A stretch of 64,000 nt of DNA from Mycobacterium sp. Z3061 (GCF_031583025.1 NZ_CP134062.1:1922001-1986000); one strand, 5' to 3'. Shown: positions 33,026-42,728, numbered from the stretch's first letter. The notes: a model not told the origin generated them from the sequence alone. Translations and numbers: made by a program.

Positions 33026-34828
33026 CTACTTGAAGCGCCCCAGCACCCGGCGCACCAGACCCTCGGACTCACCAGTCGGAGGCTGCCGGTTGACGTACGG
33101 CCACGGCTGATTGCGCTCAGGCACCGACGACGCCCGGGCCTGCTTGAGCTGCATCCGCAGGTGCTGCCGCAACTCGTGCAGGTCGGGGTCGGACCAACGG
33201 TTTTGTGCCTCAACGGGATCGGCGGTCAGGTCGTAAAGCTCCCACTGGTCGTCGATCGGGTCGGTGCGGTAGACCTCGCCACCGATCCCGTTGGCCGCGA
33301 GATGCCGCACACCGGGTTCGGTCCAGGTGGCCGGATCGTCGAAGGTGCGAACCAGCTTCCACAAATGCCCCGACCCGCCGTCCTCGTCCGATACCCGCAC
33401 GACCAGGCCCTCAAAGTTGGAAGCCACGTGCGCCGGAAGCTTGATGCGAAGCGGCGCAGGCGGATTCACGTCGCGGCCCAGTTGGCGGGACAGCGCGGAA
33501 GCGCCGGTGTCGCCTTCGAGCACATTGTCGCGGGTCATCAGGTAGACGGCGCGGTCCTCGTCGGCGGGCGCGCCGTCGACGACCGGCATCAGGTCGCGGC
33601 CGGGCAGCGGGTGCACCTCGGAGAATGACTCGGCTAGTTGTTTCGCCACCGCTTCGACGTCGACGCCGGCCGCGCCCAGCAGCGTCGGCACCAGGTCGAC
33701 GTGCGACGTCGGCGCCGCCACGCTGCGAGCCCCGGTCGCGTTCGCACCGATGCGGGCGATCACGAACGGCACCCGGGTGGCCTCGTCGTAGAGGTTGAAC
33801 CACTTCTGGTGCAGCCCGCCGTGGGCTCCGAGCAGGTCACCGTGGTCGGAGGTGCGCACCAGCACCGCATTGTCGGAGCCGCCGTCGGTGACCGCCCGAC
33901 GGACCCGGTCGATCGGTGTGTCCACCTCGGCGTGCAGCCGGTAGTACAGGTCGCGGTAGCGCTGGGTGTTGCGCTTGTAGGAACGGCTGATGGCCGGTGA
34001 CGGACCGTACCCGGAGTAGTAGGCCTCGCGGAAGGCGATCTGCGCGGCCGGCTTGGTGGACAGATCCTCATCCGCGGTGGGCGGCGGCGGCACCTGCGGC
34101 GGGTCCAGCGGGGAGGGCTGGATCGGGCTGCGCCGCACCCAGGCCGGGAACAACACGATGTCGTGTGGGTTGACGAAGCTGGCCACCAGCAAGAACGGGC
34201 GTTGGGCGGCCGCGTCGCCGGCACGCCGGCGGGCGTAGCGGTCTTCCAGCCAGGCAACCACCCGATCGGCGATCAGCGGGTCGCGGCGGTAGCCGCTGTT
34301 GGCGTTCCCGGCGCCGTGCGGTTCGGGTCCAACCCAGCCCGAGAAGCCGTAGGCGTCGAGCCGGTCGGCGTCGAGATAGCGCTGAACCGCTGCCTGGTCG
34401 ACGACGCCGTCGTCGTCGTTGGTCGCCAGCGACCCGCCGGTCGCCGGGTCCTCGAGGTCGGCGTGCGAGATGTGCCACTTGCCGTCGTAGTGGGTGTCGT
34501 ATCCCGCCGCGCGGAACCAGTTGCCCAGCGTCGGCACCTCGCCGGCGCGCAGCCAGCGCAGCCGCGAGTCGTCGAAACGCTTGCCGATGCCGTCGGTCTG
34601 GGTGACCCCGTGCAGGTCGGGGTACTGGCCGGTGAAGATTGTCGGACGGCTCGGCACGCAGGCCAGCGAGCCGGTGTAGTGCCGGGTGAAGTTCACGCCG
34701 TGCTCGTCGAACCAGCGCCGGCCGGCCAGTGTCTGCTGTCGCCAGGCCAGGAGTTCGTCCGACTCGTACGGCGGCACCGCCCGCTCTTCGTCGGTCATCA
34801 CGATGACGATGTCGGGGCGGTCAGACAT
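33026..34828 (-). CDS. Sulfatase / alkaline-phosphatase-superfamily hydrolase
   Basis: The 600-residue enzyme has the type I sulfatase signature CVPSR (Cys57-Arg61), where Cys is converted to formylglycine, and TDE near residue 12 as the first metal-binding acidic motif. The later DGKWHISH and RTSDHGDLLGAHGG carry further metal and sulfate ligands. No signal peptide is seen, so it acts in the cytoplasm or uses an unknown export route. Its start overlaps the end of the SRPBCC gene by eight bases. The substrate is likely a sulfate ester such as a sulfolipid or steroid sulfate. Confidence 0.87.
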   Translation of the reverse strand: MSDRPDIVIVMTDEERAVPPYESDELLAWRQQTLAGRRWFDEHGVNFTRHYTGSLACVPSRPTIFTGQYPDLHGVTQTDGIGKRFDDSRLRWLRAGEVPTLGNWFRAAGYDTHYDGKWHISHADLEDPATGGSLATNDDDGVVDQAAVQRYLDADRLDAYGFSGWVGPEPHGAGNANSGYRRDPLIADRVVAWLEDRYARRRAGDAAAQRPFLLVASFVNPHDIVLFPAWVRRSPIQPSPLDPPQVPPPPTADEDLSTKPAAQIAFREAYYSGYGPSPAISRSYKRNTQRYRDLYYRLHAEVDTPIDRVRRAVTDGGSDNAVLVRTSDHGDLLGAHGGLHQKWFNLYDEATRVPFVIARIGANATGARSVAAPTSHVDLVPTLLGAAGVDVEAVAKQLAESFSEVHPLPGRDLMPVVDGAPADEDRAVYLMTRDNVLEGDTGASALSRQLGRDVNPPAPLRIKLPAHVASNFEGLVVRVSDEDGGSGHLWKLVRTFDDPATWTEPGVRHLAANGIGGEVYRTDPIDDQWELYDLTADPVEAQNRWSDPDLHELRQHLRMQLKQARASSVPERNQPWPYVNRQPPTGESEGLVRRVLGRFK

Positions 34829-35288
34829 GCGCGTTCTCCATTCGTTGTGCCAGGCCGGCCAGCAGCGCATCGGACTGCTTGGCCAGGACCCGCAGCGCCA
34901 CCCATTCGGCCATGCGGGCCGGCCGACCGGTCCCGACCTCGACCGTGCTGATCAGGGCGACGGCGGTCTGGGCCCCCACCGGGCGCAGCGTCCAGCGGTT
35001 GGCGACCCGGCGCAACCGGGCCGGCAGTCCTTGGATGTCGTAGGCGAGGGTCACGGGCGGATCGAAGTCGGTGATCCGCTCCACCAAGGTGTTCGGCCCC
35101 ACCTGAACCCGGCGGGTGGTGCCCAGCGGCCCGCCGTCCGGCCCGTGGTTGAGGATGCACGAGTGGTCGACGCCGTCCGCCCAGGAACTCAGCGCTCCGA
35201 AGTCGGCGAGGACATCCCAAATCGCCTGCGGCTGCGCCGCTATGGTCCGACTGCGGCTGATATCTCCCACCCCGCCATCCAACACCAT
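34821..35288 (-). CDS. SRPBCC (START-like) family protein
   Basis: The 155-residue protein has the SRPBCC lipid-binding fold: ISRSRTIAAQPQAIWDVLADFGALSSWADGVD, the strand TLVERITDFDPPVTLAYDIQG and a long C-terminal helix (MAEWVALRVLAKQSDALLAGLA). It may bind the substrate of the sulfatase encoded next to it, with which it overlaps by eight bases. The ATG at 35288 gives the usual short N-terminus; an upstream TTG/GTG frame is not needed. Confidence 0.75.
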   Translation of the reverse strand: MVLDGGVGDISRSRTIAAQPQAIWDVLADFGALSSWADGVDHSCILNHGPDGGPLGTTRRVQVGPNTLVERITDFDPPVTLAYDIQGLPARLRRVANRWTLRPVGAQTAVALISTVEVGTGRPARMAEWVALRVLAKQSDALLAGLAQRMENAHV

Positions 35289-35461
35289 GACGCCAGTCCT
35301 GTCGGCCGATCGGGCCGAGCGGCGCGCGCACACCCGCTACCAGCGCTTTTTCACGCGCGTCCGCGATGAAGGGGAGGTCTGGTTGCTCCGTGGCGGGTGT
35401 CGCTACGGTAATGGGCGACTAGTCCGACACCGACCGGCACGAGAAGGCGGCAGAGCACGCA
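35289..35461. other. Intergenic region with divergent promoters
   Basis: This 173-bp gap separates the SRPBCC gene and the divergent CitE-like gene. No palindrome, tRNA or credible short gene was seen. It must hold the promoters for both sides. Confidence 0.3.
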
Positions 35462-36379
35462 ATGTATGACCAAGCGAATTTCGACGCGACGGATCCCGCC
35501 GACGTCGGCTCACGCATCGATCCGGTTCTGGCCCGCAGTTGGCTGCTGGTCAACGGCACGCACGCCGACCGATTCGAGGCGGCCTCGCACTCGCGCGCCG
35601 ACATCGTGGTGTTCGACATCGAGGACGCGGTGGCGCCCAAAGACAAGGTGAGTGCCCGCGACAACGTGGTGCGGTGGTTGGGCGCCGACAAGAACGACTG
35701 GGTTCGGGTGAACGGCTTCGGCACGCCGTGGTGGGCCGACGACCTCGCGCGGTTGGCCGATACCCCGGTCGGCGGGGTGATGTTGGCGATGGTCGAATCG
35801 GTCGACCACGTCACCGAGACCGCCAAGCGCCTGCCTAACGTGCCGATCGTCGCGCTGGTGGAAACGGCCCGCGGACTCGAGCGCATCACCGAGATCGCGG
35901 CGGCCAAGGGCACCTTCCGGCTCGCGTTCGGCATCGGCGACTTCCGGCGTGACACCGGCTTCGGCGAAGAGCCTGCCACGCTGGCTTACGCGCGGTCGCG
36001 GTTCACCATCGCCGCCAAGGCGGCGGGGCTACCCAGCGCGATCGATGGCCCGACCATCGGCTCCAATCCGCTCAAGCTGATCGAGGCGACCGCGGTGTCC
36101 GTCGAGTTCGGCATGACCGGCAAGATCTGCCTGTCGCCGGACCAGTGCGCCGTCGTCAACGAGGGCCTGTCCCCGTCGCAGGACGAAATCGGTTGGGCGA
36201 AAGAGTTTTTCGCTGAGTTCGAGCGGGACGGGGGAGAGATCCGCAACGGGTCGGACCTGCCCCGTATCGCCCGCGCCACCAAAATCCTCGACCTGGCCCG
36301 GTCCTACGGGATCGTGGCGTCGGAGTTCGAGGACGAACAGGTGCACTCGCCGGCCCCCTCGGACACCTACCACTACTAG
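35462..36379 (+). CDS. CitE-like CoA-ester lyase (HpcH/HpaI family)
   Basis: The 305-residue enzyme is a CitE-type TIM-barrel lyase. The magnesium-binding Glu/Asp motifs DIVVFDIEDAVAPKDK and IVALVETARGLERI and the GIGDFRRDTGF segment are family markers; FGMTGKICLSPDQ holds the conserved Lys/His-equivalent region. Mycobacterial relatives cleave or form malyl-CoA, citramalyl-CoA or beta-methylmalyl-CoA. Single gene, ATG start. Confidence 0.82.
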   Translation: MYDQANFDATDPADVGSRIDPVLARSWLLVNGTHADRFEAASHSRADIVVFDIEDAVAPKDKVSARDNVVRWLGADKNDWVRVNGFGTPWWADDLARLADTPVGGVMLAMVESVDHVTETAKRLPNVPIVALVETARGLERITEIAAAKGTFRLAFGIGDFRRDTGFGEEPATLAYARSRFTIAAKAAGLPSAIDGPTIGSNPLKLIEATAVSVEFGMTGKICLSPDQCAVVNEGLSPSQDEIGWAKEFFAEFERDGGEIRNGSDLPRIARATKILDLARSYGIVASEFEDEQVHSPAPSDTYHY

Positions 36380-36420
36380 GGCCGACCGCGTAACGTCGAC
36401 CCCCTCCGAGGAGGTAGGCG

Positions 36421-36762
36421 ATGAACCCCGTGACCGTTGCAGTGCTGGTCGGTATGTCTGTCTTGATTTGCCCGGTCGCGCAGGCTGATCCGGCGTTGGG
36501 AACCGAGGACGCCAACTATACGAAGTGGCTTTCTGAGAACGGGGTCAACTATCAGGGCCGGACCTCGCTGCAGACGATGATCGCTCAGGCGCACACAACG
36601 TGCGCGATGCTCGACCAGAGTCCGACCCCGCAGACCCACCAGGCGACGGTCAGCCGGCTGGTGGGCGGGCCCGCAAACTTCAGCCAGCAGGAAGCGACGT
36701 CGATAGTGCTTTCGGCAGTCAACAGCTACTGCAGCCAGCACACCAACCTGTTGTATCCCTGA
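36421..36762 (+). CDS. Secreted DUF732 protein
   Basis: The 113-residue protein has a short signal peptide ending at PVAQA/DP and a DUF732 domain: YTKWLSENGVNYQGRTSLQTMI, then THTTCAMLDQ-like AQAHTTCAML, and the C-terminal SAVNSYCSQH, giving one conserved Cys pair. Function unknown. AGGAGG with ideal spacing precedes the ATG. Confidence 0.85.
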   Translation: MNPVTVAVLVGMSVLICPVAQADPALGTEDANYTKWLSENGVNYQGRTSLQTMIAQAHTTCAMLDQSPTPQTHQATVSRLVGGPANFSQQEATSIVLSAVNSYCSQHTNLLYP

Positions 36763-36790
36763 GTCGCTGATCAAGTGAGACGATCGTCGG

Positions 36791-37654
36791 ATGCAGCTGG
36801 GATTGCATGCGTTGGGAATCGGGTCCGGCGCTGACCGGACGGTGATTGACGCCGTGGCCTCGGCGGCCGAGAGCCACGGTTTTGCCACGCTGTGGGCCGG
36901 CGAACACGTCGTGATGGTGGACGACTCCACGTCCCGCTACCCGTACTCCGACAGCGGCGAGATTGCCGTTCCCGCGGAGGCGGATTGGCTGGATCCCATG
37001 GTCGCGCTCAGCTTCGCCGCGGCCGCGTCGTCGCGGATCCGGCTGGCGACCGGTGTGCTGCTGCTACCCGAGCACAACCCGGTGATCGTGGCCAAACAGG
37101 CGGCCAGTCTGGACCGGCTCAGCGGCGGCCGGCTGACGCTGGGCATCGGCGTCGGGTGGTCCCGGGAGGAGTTCGAGGCACTCGGGGTGCCGTTCGAAGG
37201 ACGCGCTGCGCGCACCGCGGAATACGTCGCCGCGATGCGCACGCTGTGGCGCGAGGACGTCGCGTCCTTCGCCGGGCGGTTCGTCGCCTTCGACTCGATC
37301 CGGGTTAATCCGAAACCGGTTGCCGAAAAAGGCATCCCGATTGTGGTTGGCGGCAACAGCGACGCCGCGCTGCGCCGCGTCGCCGCTTGGGGCGACGGCT
37401 GGTACGGCTTCAACCTCGACGGGATCGACGAGGCTCGGGACCGGATCGGCCGGCTCGAGAAGTTGCTCGAGGAATCGGGTCGTGACCGGGCGGGGTTGCG
37501 TGTCGCAGTAGCCCTGGCAGCACCCCGTGTAGCCGATGCCCGTGCGTTGACCGAGCTCGGCGTCGACGAGCTGGTACTGGTGCAGGCGCCGCCGAACAGT
37601 GTCGACGCTGTGCCCGAATGGATTTCGGCTCTGGCAGACGAATGGATTCAGTAG
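36791..37654 (+). CDS. LLM-class F420-dependent oxidoreductase
   Basis: The 287-residue enzyme shows GFATLWAGEHVVMVDD, RIRLATGVLLLPEHNPVIVAKQAASLDRLSGGRLTLGIGVGWSREEF and GIPIVVGGNSDAALRRVA. These match the F420-dependent subgroup. It ends with seven bases overlapping the convergent DUF190 gene. Substrate unknown. Confidence 0.84.
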   Translation: MQLGLHALGIGSGADRTVIDAVASAAESHGFATLWAGEHVVMVDDSTSRYPYSDSGEIAVPAEADWLDPMVALSFAAAASSRIRLATGVLLLPEHNPVIVAKQAASLDRLSGGRLTLGIGVGWSREEFEALGVPFEGRAARTAEYVAAMRTLWREDVASFAGRFVAFDSIRVNPKPVAEKGIPIVVGGNSDAALRRVAAWGDGWYGFNLDGIDEARDRIGRLEKLLEESGRDRAGLRVAVALAAPRVADARALTELGVDELVLVQAPPNSVDAVPEWISALADEWIQ

Positions 37655-38745
37655 TCGTACTCTGCCAGCGGCGTCTCGGGTGCGCGCGGCGTGCCGTCCA
37701 GTGACGTGGCCGCCGGGACCATCTCGCTGGTGACCAGTCCGTGGCGGGCCGTCAGCTCGTCGATGATGGTGAAGCTGCGGGCGATCGCATCGGGGGTGTC
37801 GACCACGATGGTCATCAGCGGCACCTTGCGGGCGAGCTGAAACAGCTTGTCGCCGTGTGGTTTATGGTCGCCATGAAAGCCCCAGATGCCGCGTAGTACG
37901 GTCGCTCCCCGGGCCGTGCGGGAGCGCATCAGTTGTTGCACGATCGCGCGGTGGATCGGCTGCCCGTCATCGTGTTCGCCGTCGGCGGTGTGCACCATCA
38001 GCTTCTGCCACAGCGTGCGTCCCTGGCTGTCGGTAGGCGGAAGCTCCTGTGGACGGGCGAACAATTCGCCGTCGCGTTTGCACAGCCGTACCCGCTCGAT
38101 GGTCAGCAGCGGGTTGGGCAACACAGTGGCGAGTTCGGTGGCGGCGGCCGACACCTGCGGAGGCAGCCCGATGCCGATGATCATCTGCGGCACGTTGACG
38201 TTGCGGCCGAAAAACCTGGCCCGCTGTCGCTGACCGTGCGCGGTGCCGTCCACGCCGAGAAGCACTGTGGCGCCGGCGAATCCGTGGCGGTACAGCAACT
38301 CGCAGACGGCCAGGTGGGCCGGTTTTCCGGCGACGCGCACCTGCCGGCCGACGTAGATGGTCAGCTTGGCGGCGTCTCCGGTTCTGCTGTCGATCTCGCT
38401 GAGCGCGTCGGTGCCGCTGTCGCGGGTGATCAGGCGCGCACGTTCGAGTGTGACCAGCCCATGGCCGGTCATGGCGGTGACGTCGTTGACTAGGCCACGG
38501 ATCTTGGATTCGACGTCGACGGCGGCGATCGTCACCGGTGGGTCCTCGGACAGGCTGAGCGAAACGTCGCTGTGCAGGCCGCCGGTGGGCCCGAAGCTGG
38601 CGACTCCGCGCATCATCACGCTCGTCGCCACGCCGCGTGCCCCGAAGAGGTCCAGCATTTCGTCGGCCAGGAAGCGCCGCGGTGTGCCGACGGCGCGCTG
38701 CCGCTCGCCGAAATAGGCGGTGAGCTTCAGGCTCTTCTCGCTCAT
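37648..38745 (-). CDS. DUF190 protein with three tandem DUF190 domains
   Basis: The 365-residue protein is three PII-like DUF190 modules in a row: about 1-110 (LTAYFGERQRAVGTPRRFLADEMLDLF), 125-235 (LTIYVGRQVRVAGKPAHLAVCELLY) and 245-350 (LMVHTADGEHDDGQPIHRAIVQQLM). Each has the RGATVLRGIxGFG-like loop (VMMRGVASFGPTG, TVLLGVDGTAHG, TVLRGIWGFHG) and a valine/isoleucine-rich strand with VDTPDAI-like motifs. Usual DUF190 proteins have one domain and trimerise, so this one may be a covalent trimer. It follows two crcB genes with a four-base overlap, suggesting regulation or sensing linked to fluoride export. Confidence 0.87.
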   Translation of the reverse strand: MSEKSLKLTAYFGERQRAVGTPRRFLADEMLDLFGARGVATSVMMRGVASFGPTGGLHSDVSLSLSEDPPVTIAAVDVESKIRGLVNDVTAMTGHGLVTLERARLITRDSGTDALSEIDSRTGDAAKLTIYVGRQVRVAGKPAHLAVCELLYRHGFAGATVLLGVDGTAHGQRQRARFFGRNVNVPQMIIGIGLPPQVSAAATELATVLPNPLLTIERVRLCKRDGELFARPQELPPTDSQGRTLWQKLMVHTADGEHDDGQPIHRAIVQQLMRSRTARGATVLRGIWGFHGDHKPHGDKLFQLARKVPLMTIVVDTPDAIARSFTIIDELTARHGLVTSEMVPAATSLDGTPRAPETPLAEYDY

Positions 38746-39110
38746 ATCAGCCCCGCGATCCGTTGTCCCAGCAGCACCGCGCCCAGTCCGAGCAGAACGC
38801 TGACGGCGATGTTGGCGAACGCCGCCAGCAGCTGGCGTTCTTCGCCAAGGCGCTGAGTCTCCAGCATCCAGGTGGAGAAGGTGGTGTAGGCGCCCACGAA
38901 CGCGGTGCCGATCAGCAGCGACACGTCCTTGGGCAGCGCCAGGCTGGTGAGGAATCCCAGCAGCGCCGCGCCGGTGATGTTGACGGTGAGCGTGCCGTAG
39001 GGGAACGGGCGGCCTACCCGCCGAGCCACCGTGCGGTCCACCAGAAACCGCGTCACCGAACCGATGCCGCCGATGAGCATGACTCCGAGCCAGACCAGGA
39101 CCGTCGTCAT
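38742..39110 (-). CDS. crcB: CrcB/FluC fluoride channel subunit
   Basis: The 122-residue membrane protein has four hydrophobic helices and FluC signatures: [31 protein letters not shown] with the pore Asn, and [16 protein letters not shown] containing the TTFS motif. Fluoride leaves the cell through dual-topology dimers of such subunits. It is coupled by ATGA overlaps to crcB before and DUF190 after. With two different crcB genes a heterodimer is likely. Confidence 0.9.
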   Translation of the reverse strand: MTTVLVWLGVMLIGGIGSVTRFLVDRTVARRVGRPFPYGTLTVNITGAALLGFLTSLALPKDVSLLIGTAFVGAYTTFSTWMLETQRLGEERQLLAAFANIAVSVLLGLGAVLLGQRIAGLI

Positions 39111-39502
39111 CGGATGCGCACCCGGCGTACCAGGGCGGTGGCCAGGTATACCGCCACGAGTCCCAGCACGATGCTGACGACGGTGTAGGTGGCGGCCAAC
39201 ACCCAGTGACCGTGTTCGACCATCTTGATGGTTTCGACCTGCATGGTGGAGAAAGTGGTTAAGCCACCGCACAATCCGGTGCCGAGCAGCGGGCGACGGT
39301 AGCTCGACAGGGGTAGTCGTTCCAGCAGTCGGGTGGTGAAGTAGCCCACCAGGAACGCGCCGAGGATGTTGACCACGAAGGTGGGCCAGGGCCAGCGCCC
39401 GGGATCGGGGACGGCCAGGGTGGCCAGGGCGGCTCGGGCCAGCGAACCGAGCGCACCGCCGGCGAAGATGGCCGCCAACTCGCGATAGTCAGGCCGTGCC
39501 AC
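39107..39502 (-). CDS. crcB: CrcB/FluC fluoride channel subunit
   Basis: The 131-residue subunit has [30 protein letters not shown] with the pore Asn, and [12 protein letters not shown], four membrane helices in all. It heads the crcB-crcB-DUF190 transcript. The 80 bases upstream, shared with the divergent pgm gene, were checked for a fluoride riboswitch and none is evident. Confidence 0.9.
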   Translation of the reverse strand: MARPDYRELAAIFAGGALGSLARAALATLAVPDPGRWPWPTFVVNILGAFLVGYFTTRLLERLPLSSYRRPLLGTGLCGGLTTFSTMQVETIKMVEHGHWVLAATYTVVSIVLGLVAVYLATALVRRVRIR

Positions 39503-39582
39503 GGGCTGTTTCCTTCCGGTCTGCCAACTGTGCGCCTACGCAGCCTAAAACGTGTTGGGGCTTACGGGCAGAATTGGTCACC

Positions 39583-41211
39583 ATGGCCAACCCGCGAGCC
39601 GGTCAGCCGGCCCAGCCCGCAGACCTCGTCGACCTGCCGCACCTGGTGACGGCGTACTACACGATCGCGCCCGATCCCGACGACGTCGCACAACAGGTTG
39701 TGTTCGGCACCTCGGGACATCGGGGTTCGGCGCTGAACGGTGCGTTCAACGAGGCGCACATCTTGGCGACCACCCAGGCGATCGTCGAGTACCGCGCGGC
39801 GCAGGGGACCACCGGGCCGTTGTTCATCGGCCGCGACACGCATGGGTTGTCAGAGCCGGCCTGGGTGTCGGCGGTGGAGGTGCTCGCTGGCAACGACGTT
39901 GTGGCCGTTGTCGATTCCAGGGACCGTTACACGCCGACGCCGGCGATCAGCCATGCCATCCTGACCTACAACCGGGGCCGCACCGAGGGCCTTGCCGACG
40001 GGATTGTCGTCACGCCGTCGCACAACCCGCCGGCGGACGGGGGCTTCAAGTACAACCCACCCAACGGCGGTCCCGCAGACAGTGCGGCGACTGGTTTGAT
40101 TGCCAAGCGCGCCAACGAAATTCTGCGGGATTTGTCTTCGGTGCGGCGGGTGCCGTTGGCGCGGGCTCTGGGTCTGGTGCAGCGCCATGACTATCTGAGT
40201 GCCTATGTCGACGACCTGGTCAATGTGGTCGACATCGACGCGATCCGCGCGGCGGGTGTGCGCATCGGCGCGGATCCGTTGGGCGGGGCCAGCGTCGACT
40301 ACTGGGGCGCAATCGCCGATCGGCACGGTCTCGACTTGACCGTGGTCAACCCGTTGGTCGACGCGACGTGGCGGTTCATGACGCTGGACCACGACGGCAA
40401 GATCCGGATGGATTGCAGTTCGCCGGACGCGATGGCGGGGTTGATCGCCAACCGGGATCGGTACCAGATCGCCACCGGCAACGACGCAGACTCCGACCGG
40501 CACGGCATCGTCACGCCCGACGGGGGGCTGCTGAACCCGAACCACTATCTGGCGGTGGCGATCGACTATCTGTACACCCACCGGCCGTCGTGGCCTTCAG
40601 GAGTGGGCGTCGGCAAGACGGCGGTGAGTTCATCGATCATCGACCGCGTGGTGGCCGGAATCGGCCGGGACCTGGTCGAGGTCCCGGTCGGATTCAAGTG
40701 GTTCGTGGACGGGCTGATCGGCGGGACCATCGGGTTCGGGGGTGAGGAGTCGGCGGGGGCGTCATTCCTGCGGCGCGACGGATCGGTGTGGACCACCGAC
40801 AAGGACGGGATCATCCTGGCGCTGCTGGCCTCGGAGATTCTGGCGGTGACTGGGCTGACGCCGTCGCAGCGGTATGCGCAGTTGACGGCTGCGTACGGGG
40901 CGCCGGTTTACGCCCGGGTGGACGCGCCCGCCAACCGCGATCAGAAGGCACGGCTGGCGCGGTTGTCAGCGTCGGAGGTGACCGCCACGTCGTTAGCGGG
41001 GGAGCCGATCGTGGCGAAGCTGACGACGGCGCCGGGCAACGGTGCGCCGCTGGGCGGGCTCAAAGTGACCACGGCCAACGCGTGGTTCGCTGCGCGGCCG
41101 TCGGGGACAGAGGATGTGTACAAGATCTACGCCGAGTCGTTCCTCGGCGCGGAGCACCTGGCGGAAGTGCAGGCCGTGGCCCGGGAGCTGGTCAATTCCG
41201 TGATCGGGTAG
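39583..41211 (+). CDS. pgm: Phosphoglucomutase, alpha-D-glucose-phosphate-specific
   Basis: The 542-residue enzyme interconverts glucose 1- and 6-phosphate. The phosphoserine loop is TPSHNPP (Ser146), the metal loop [10 protein letters not shown], the sugar loop [10 protein letters not shown] and the phosphate loop [12 protein letters not shown]; all are intact. The N-terminal [12 protein letters not shown] is typical of Pgm. The ATG at 39583 is chosen because earlier in-frame starts lie in the crcB promoter. It feeds glycogen, trehalose and, with GalT/GalK, galactose metabolism. Confidence 0.95.
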   Translation: MANPRAGQPAQPADLVDLPHLVTAYYTIAPDPDDVAQQVVFGTSGHRGSALNGAFNEAHILATTQAIVEYRAAQGTTGPLFIGRDTHGLSEPAWVSAVEVLAGNDVVAVVDSRDRYTPTPAISHAILTYNRGRTEGLADGIVVTPSHNPPADGGFKYNPPNGGPADSAATGLIAKRANEILRDLSSVRRVPLARALGLVQRHDYLSAYVDDLVNVVDIDAIRAAGVRIGADPLGGASVDYWGAIADRHGLDLTVVNPLVDATWRFMTLDHDGKIRMDCSSPDAMAGLIANRDRYQIATGNDADSDRHGIVTPDGGLLNPNHYLAVAIDYLYTHRPSWPSGVGVGKTAVSSSIIDRVVAGIGRDLVEVPVGFKWFVDGLIGGTIGFGGEESAGASFLRRDGSVWTTDKDGIILALLASEILAVTGLTPSQRYAQLTAAYGAPVYARVDAPANRDQKARLARLSASEVTATSLAGEPIVAKLTTAPGNGAPLGGLKVTTANAWFAARPSGTEDVYKIYAESFLGAEHLAEVQAVARELVNSVIG

Positions 41212-41357
41212 GTTTTGGCGTCACATTCGTCACATCAGTACCTTTTTGCAGGTGGTGGGTTGTCTGCGGATTCGATATCGCCGGCGATATCACTGCGCTC
41301 GGCAGCGACTTTGAACGCGTGTGGCTGGTGGTGTAGCTTCGATGAGCACGACATCTT

Positions 41358-41430
41358 GGGGCTATGGCGCAGCTGGTAGCGCACCACACTGGCAGTGTGG
41401 GGGTCAGGGGTTCGAGTCCCCTTAGCTCCA
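41358..41430 (+). tRNA. tRNA-Ala(GGC)
   Basis: A 73-nt cloverleaf fits well: acceptor GGGGCTA/TAGCTCC (one G-U), D-arm GCGC...GCGC, anticodon stem CCACA/TGTGG around loop CTGGCAG with anticodon GGC, and T-arm AGGGG-TTCGAGT-CCCCT. Discriminator A; CCA not encoded. Bases 41388-41414 recur exactly at 47652-47678. Confidence 0.95.
41388..41414 (+). repeat. 27-nt direct repeat, copy 1 (inside tRNA-Ala)
   Basis: The stretch from the anticodon stem to the T-loop of tRNA-Ala (ACTGGCAG...GGGGTTCG) is repeated identically and in the same direction at 47652-47678. Confidence 0.9.
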
Positions 41431-41435
41431 CTCTC

Positions 41436-41467
41436 AAAAACCCGAAGTCAGATGGCTTCGGGTTTTT
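41436..41467 (+). terminator. Rho-independent terminator after tRNA-Ala
   Basis: A 12-bp perfect stem AAAAACCCGAAG/CTTCGGGTTTTT with an 8-base loop ends in five T. It starts five bases after the tRNA. Confidence 0.85.
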
Positions 41468-41580
41468 GCTGCAGCGAAATTCATGAGTTAGCCCTCCAAG
41501 CCGCTCCCCGCAACCCGCTTCGACAGGGTCGGGTTACGCTCAGATCGACCCATGACCCAACGCAGGATCTATCGAAAGCC

Positions 41581-41841
41581 ATGATGTCCGAGGAACAGAC
41601 GAATGACGTCCCGCCGGATCGCCTCTCCATTGATCCGCGCAGCCCGTTCTATAGCGAAGAGGCCCTGAGCCGCGACGTGGGTATTCGCTTCAACGGCGTC
41701 GAGAAAACCAACGTCCACGAATACGACGTTGCCGAGGGTTGGGTGCGTGTTGAAGTCCCCACAGCCAAAGATCGCCGCGGAAATCCCATGGTCATCAAGC
41801 TGAGCGGTACGGTCGAACCGTATTTCCGCCCGTCGGAATAG
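41581..41841 (+). CDS. DUF3297 family protein
   Basis: The 86-residue protein matches DUF3297: PPDRLSIDPRSPFYSEEAL, VGIRFNGVEKTNVHEYDVAEGWVRV, DRRGNPMVIKLSGTVEPYF. This small cytosolic family is widespread in bacteria and its role is unknown. Two adjacent ATGs make the start ambiguous by one codon; longer frames run through the tRNA and are excluded. First gene after the tRNA-Ala terminator. Confidence 0.88.
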   Translation: MMSEEQTNDVPPDRLSIDPRSPFYSEEALSRDVGIRFNGVEKTNVHEYDVAEGWVRVEVPTAKDRRGNPMVIKLSGTVEPYFRPSE

Positions 41842-41843
41842 CG

Positions 41844-42728
41844 CTACTGGCCCATCCTGGCGACCACGACGTGCCGTGGAGTGAAGCTCACGCCGCGTCC
41901 GGTCTGAACCTCCTCGGCGGGCGTGCTACCGTCCCACGTCAGAGCTGCCTCCCCGGACAGCTGAAGTGTTGTCCCGGTGTCGAAGTCGATGAACAGCAGA
42001 GCGGCGCTGGGGTCGACGGCGATGTTGCCGAGACTGTTGAAGAGGTTGTTGCCGGCATAGTCGGGAAACCACAGCCGATCGTGCACGGCGGTCACGAAAC
42101 CTGTTGGGCCACCGCGGTGGGAGGAGTCAGCCCCCGCCGTCGGGTGCGACGTGCCCAGAAAGAACGTGTCAGCGCGTTGGATGAGCAGGTGGTCCTGTGC
42201 ACGTAGGGTGTCCCCGGCGAAGACCGGATTCCGCTGCGGCACAAGCAAACTGGATGGCGTAGCGAGATTGCGTACTGTGATGTACTTCGGACAGTTACCG
42301 AATGACTGGTCGACCTCGAGATCGAATCCCCCGGAGGGGCTGGCGCTCACCACGCCGTTGATCCGCCAGCGACGCCGGGTGGCAAAGTCGATGACGATCA
42401 TGCCGGCAAGCTGACCGCTGGGCATGTTGTTCAGCGGGTCCGCCGCGGGAAGGTGGCTGTCGACGTGCAGCGTGCCCGAGTCGATCGCCGACAGAAAGCC
42501 CGGCTCTCCGAACAGTGGTGAGCTCCACAGTGTGCCGCTGGGGTCGCGGGCGGTCACGACCGCCAGCCGAGCAGCACCTAGGAAATCCGCTGTTCCCGAA
42601 CGGAGTTGGCCGCGACCCACCATCGTGGAAAGCCGTCCAGCCTGACTGCTCACACCGGCCTGCTTCTGAACGGCGAGCTCGCCGCTGTGGAATCCCACAG
42701 CGGCGCGCCGGCTTTCGTTCGTCCTCAC
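41844..42728 (-). CDS. Pyridoxamine-5'-phosphate-oxidase-like flavoprotein
   Basis: The 294-residue protein has a PNPOx-type split barrel: FLGAARLAVVTARDPSGTLWSSPLFGEPGFLS and IVIDFATRRRWRINGVV, followed by the second half with SFGNCPKYITVRNL, also typical of the larger flavin-nucleotide-binding group. The C-terminal LLFIDFDTGTTLQLSGEA repeats the barrel pattern, so it may hold two barrels. The GTG start overlaps the DinB-like gene's stop (GTGA), so both are one operon facing the CGNR regulator. Reaction unknown. Confidence 0.75.
   Translation of the reverse strand: MRTNESRRAAVGFHSGELAVQKQAGVSSQAGRLSTMVGRGQLRSGTADFLGAARLAVVTARDPSGTLWSSPLFGEPGFLSAIDSGTLHVDSHLPAADPLNNMPSGQLAGMIVIDFATRRRWRINGVVSASPSGGFDLEVDQSFGNCPKYITVRNLATPSSLLVPQRNPVFAGDTLRAQDHLLIQRADTFFLGTSHPTAGADSSHRGGPTGFVTAVHDRLWFPDYAGNNLFNSLGNIAVDPSAALLFIDFDTGTTLQLSGEAALTWDGSTPAEEVQTGRGVSFTPRHVVVARMGQ

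Noticed and set aside
39503..39582. Fluoride riboswitch upstream of crcB
   Set aside because: The conserved pseudoknot sequences were looked for on the minus strand and not found.
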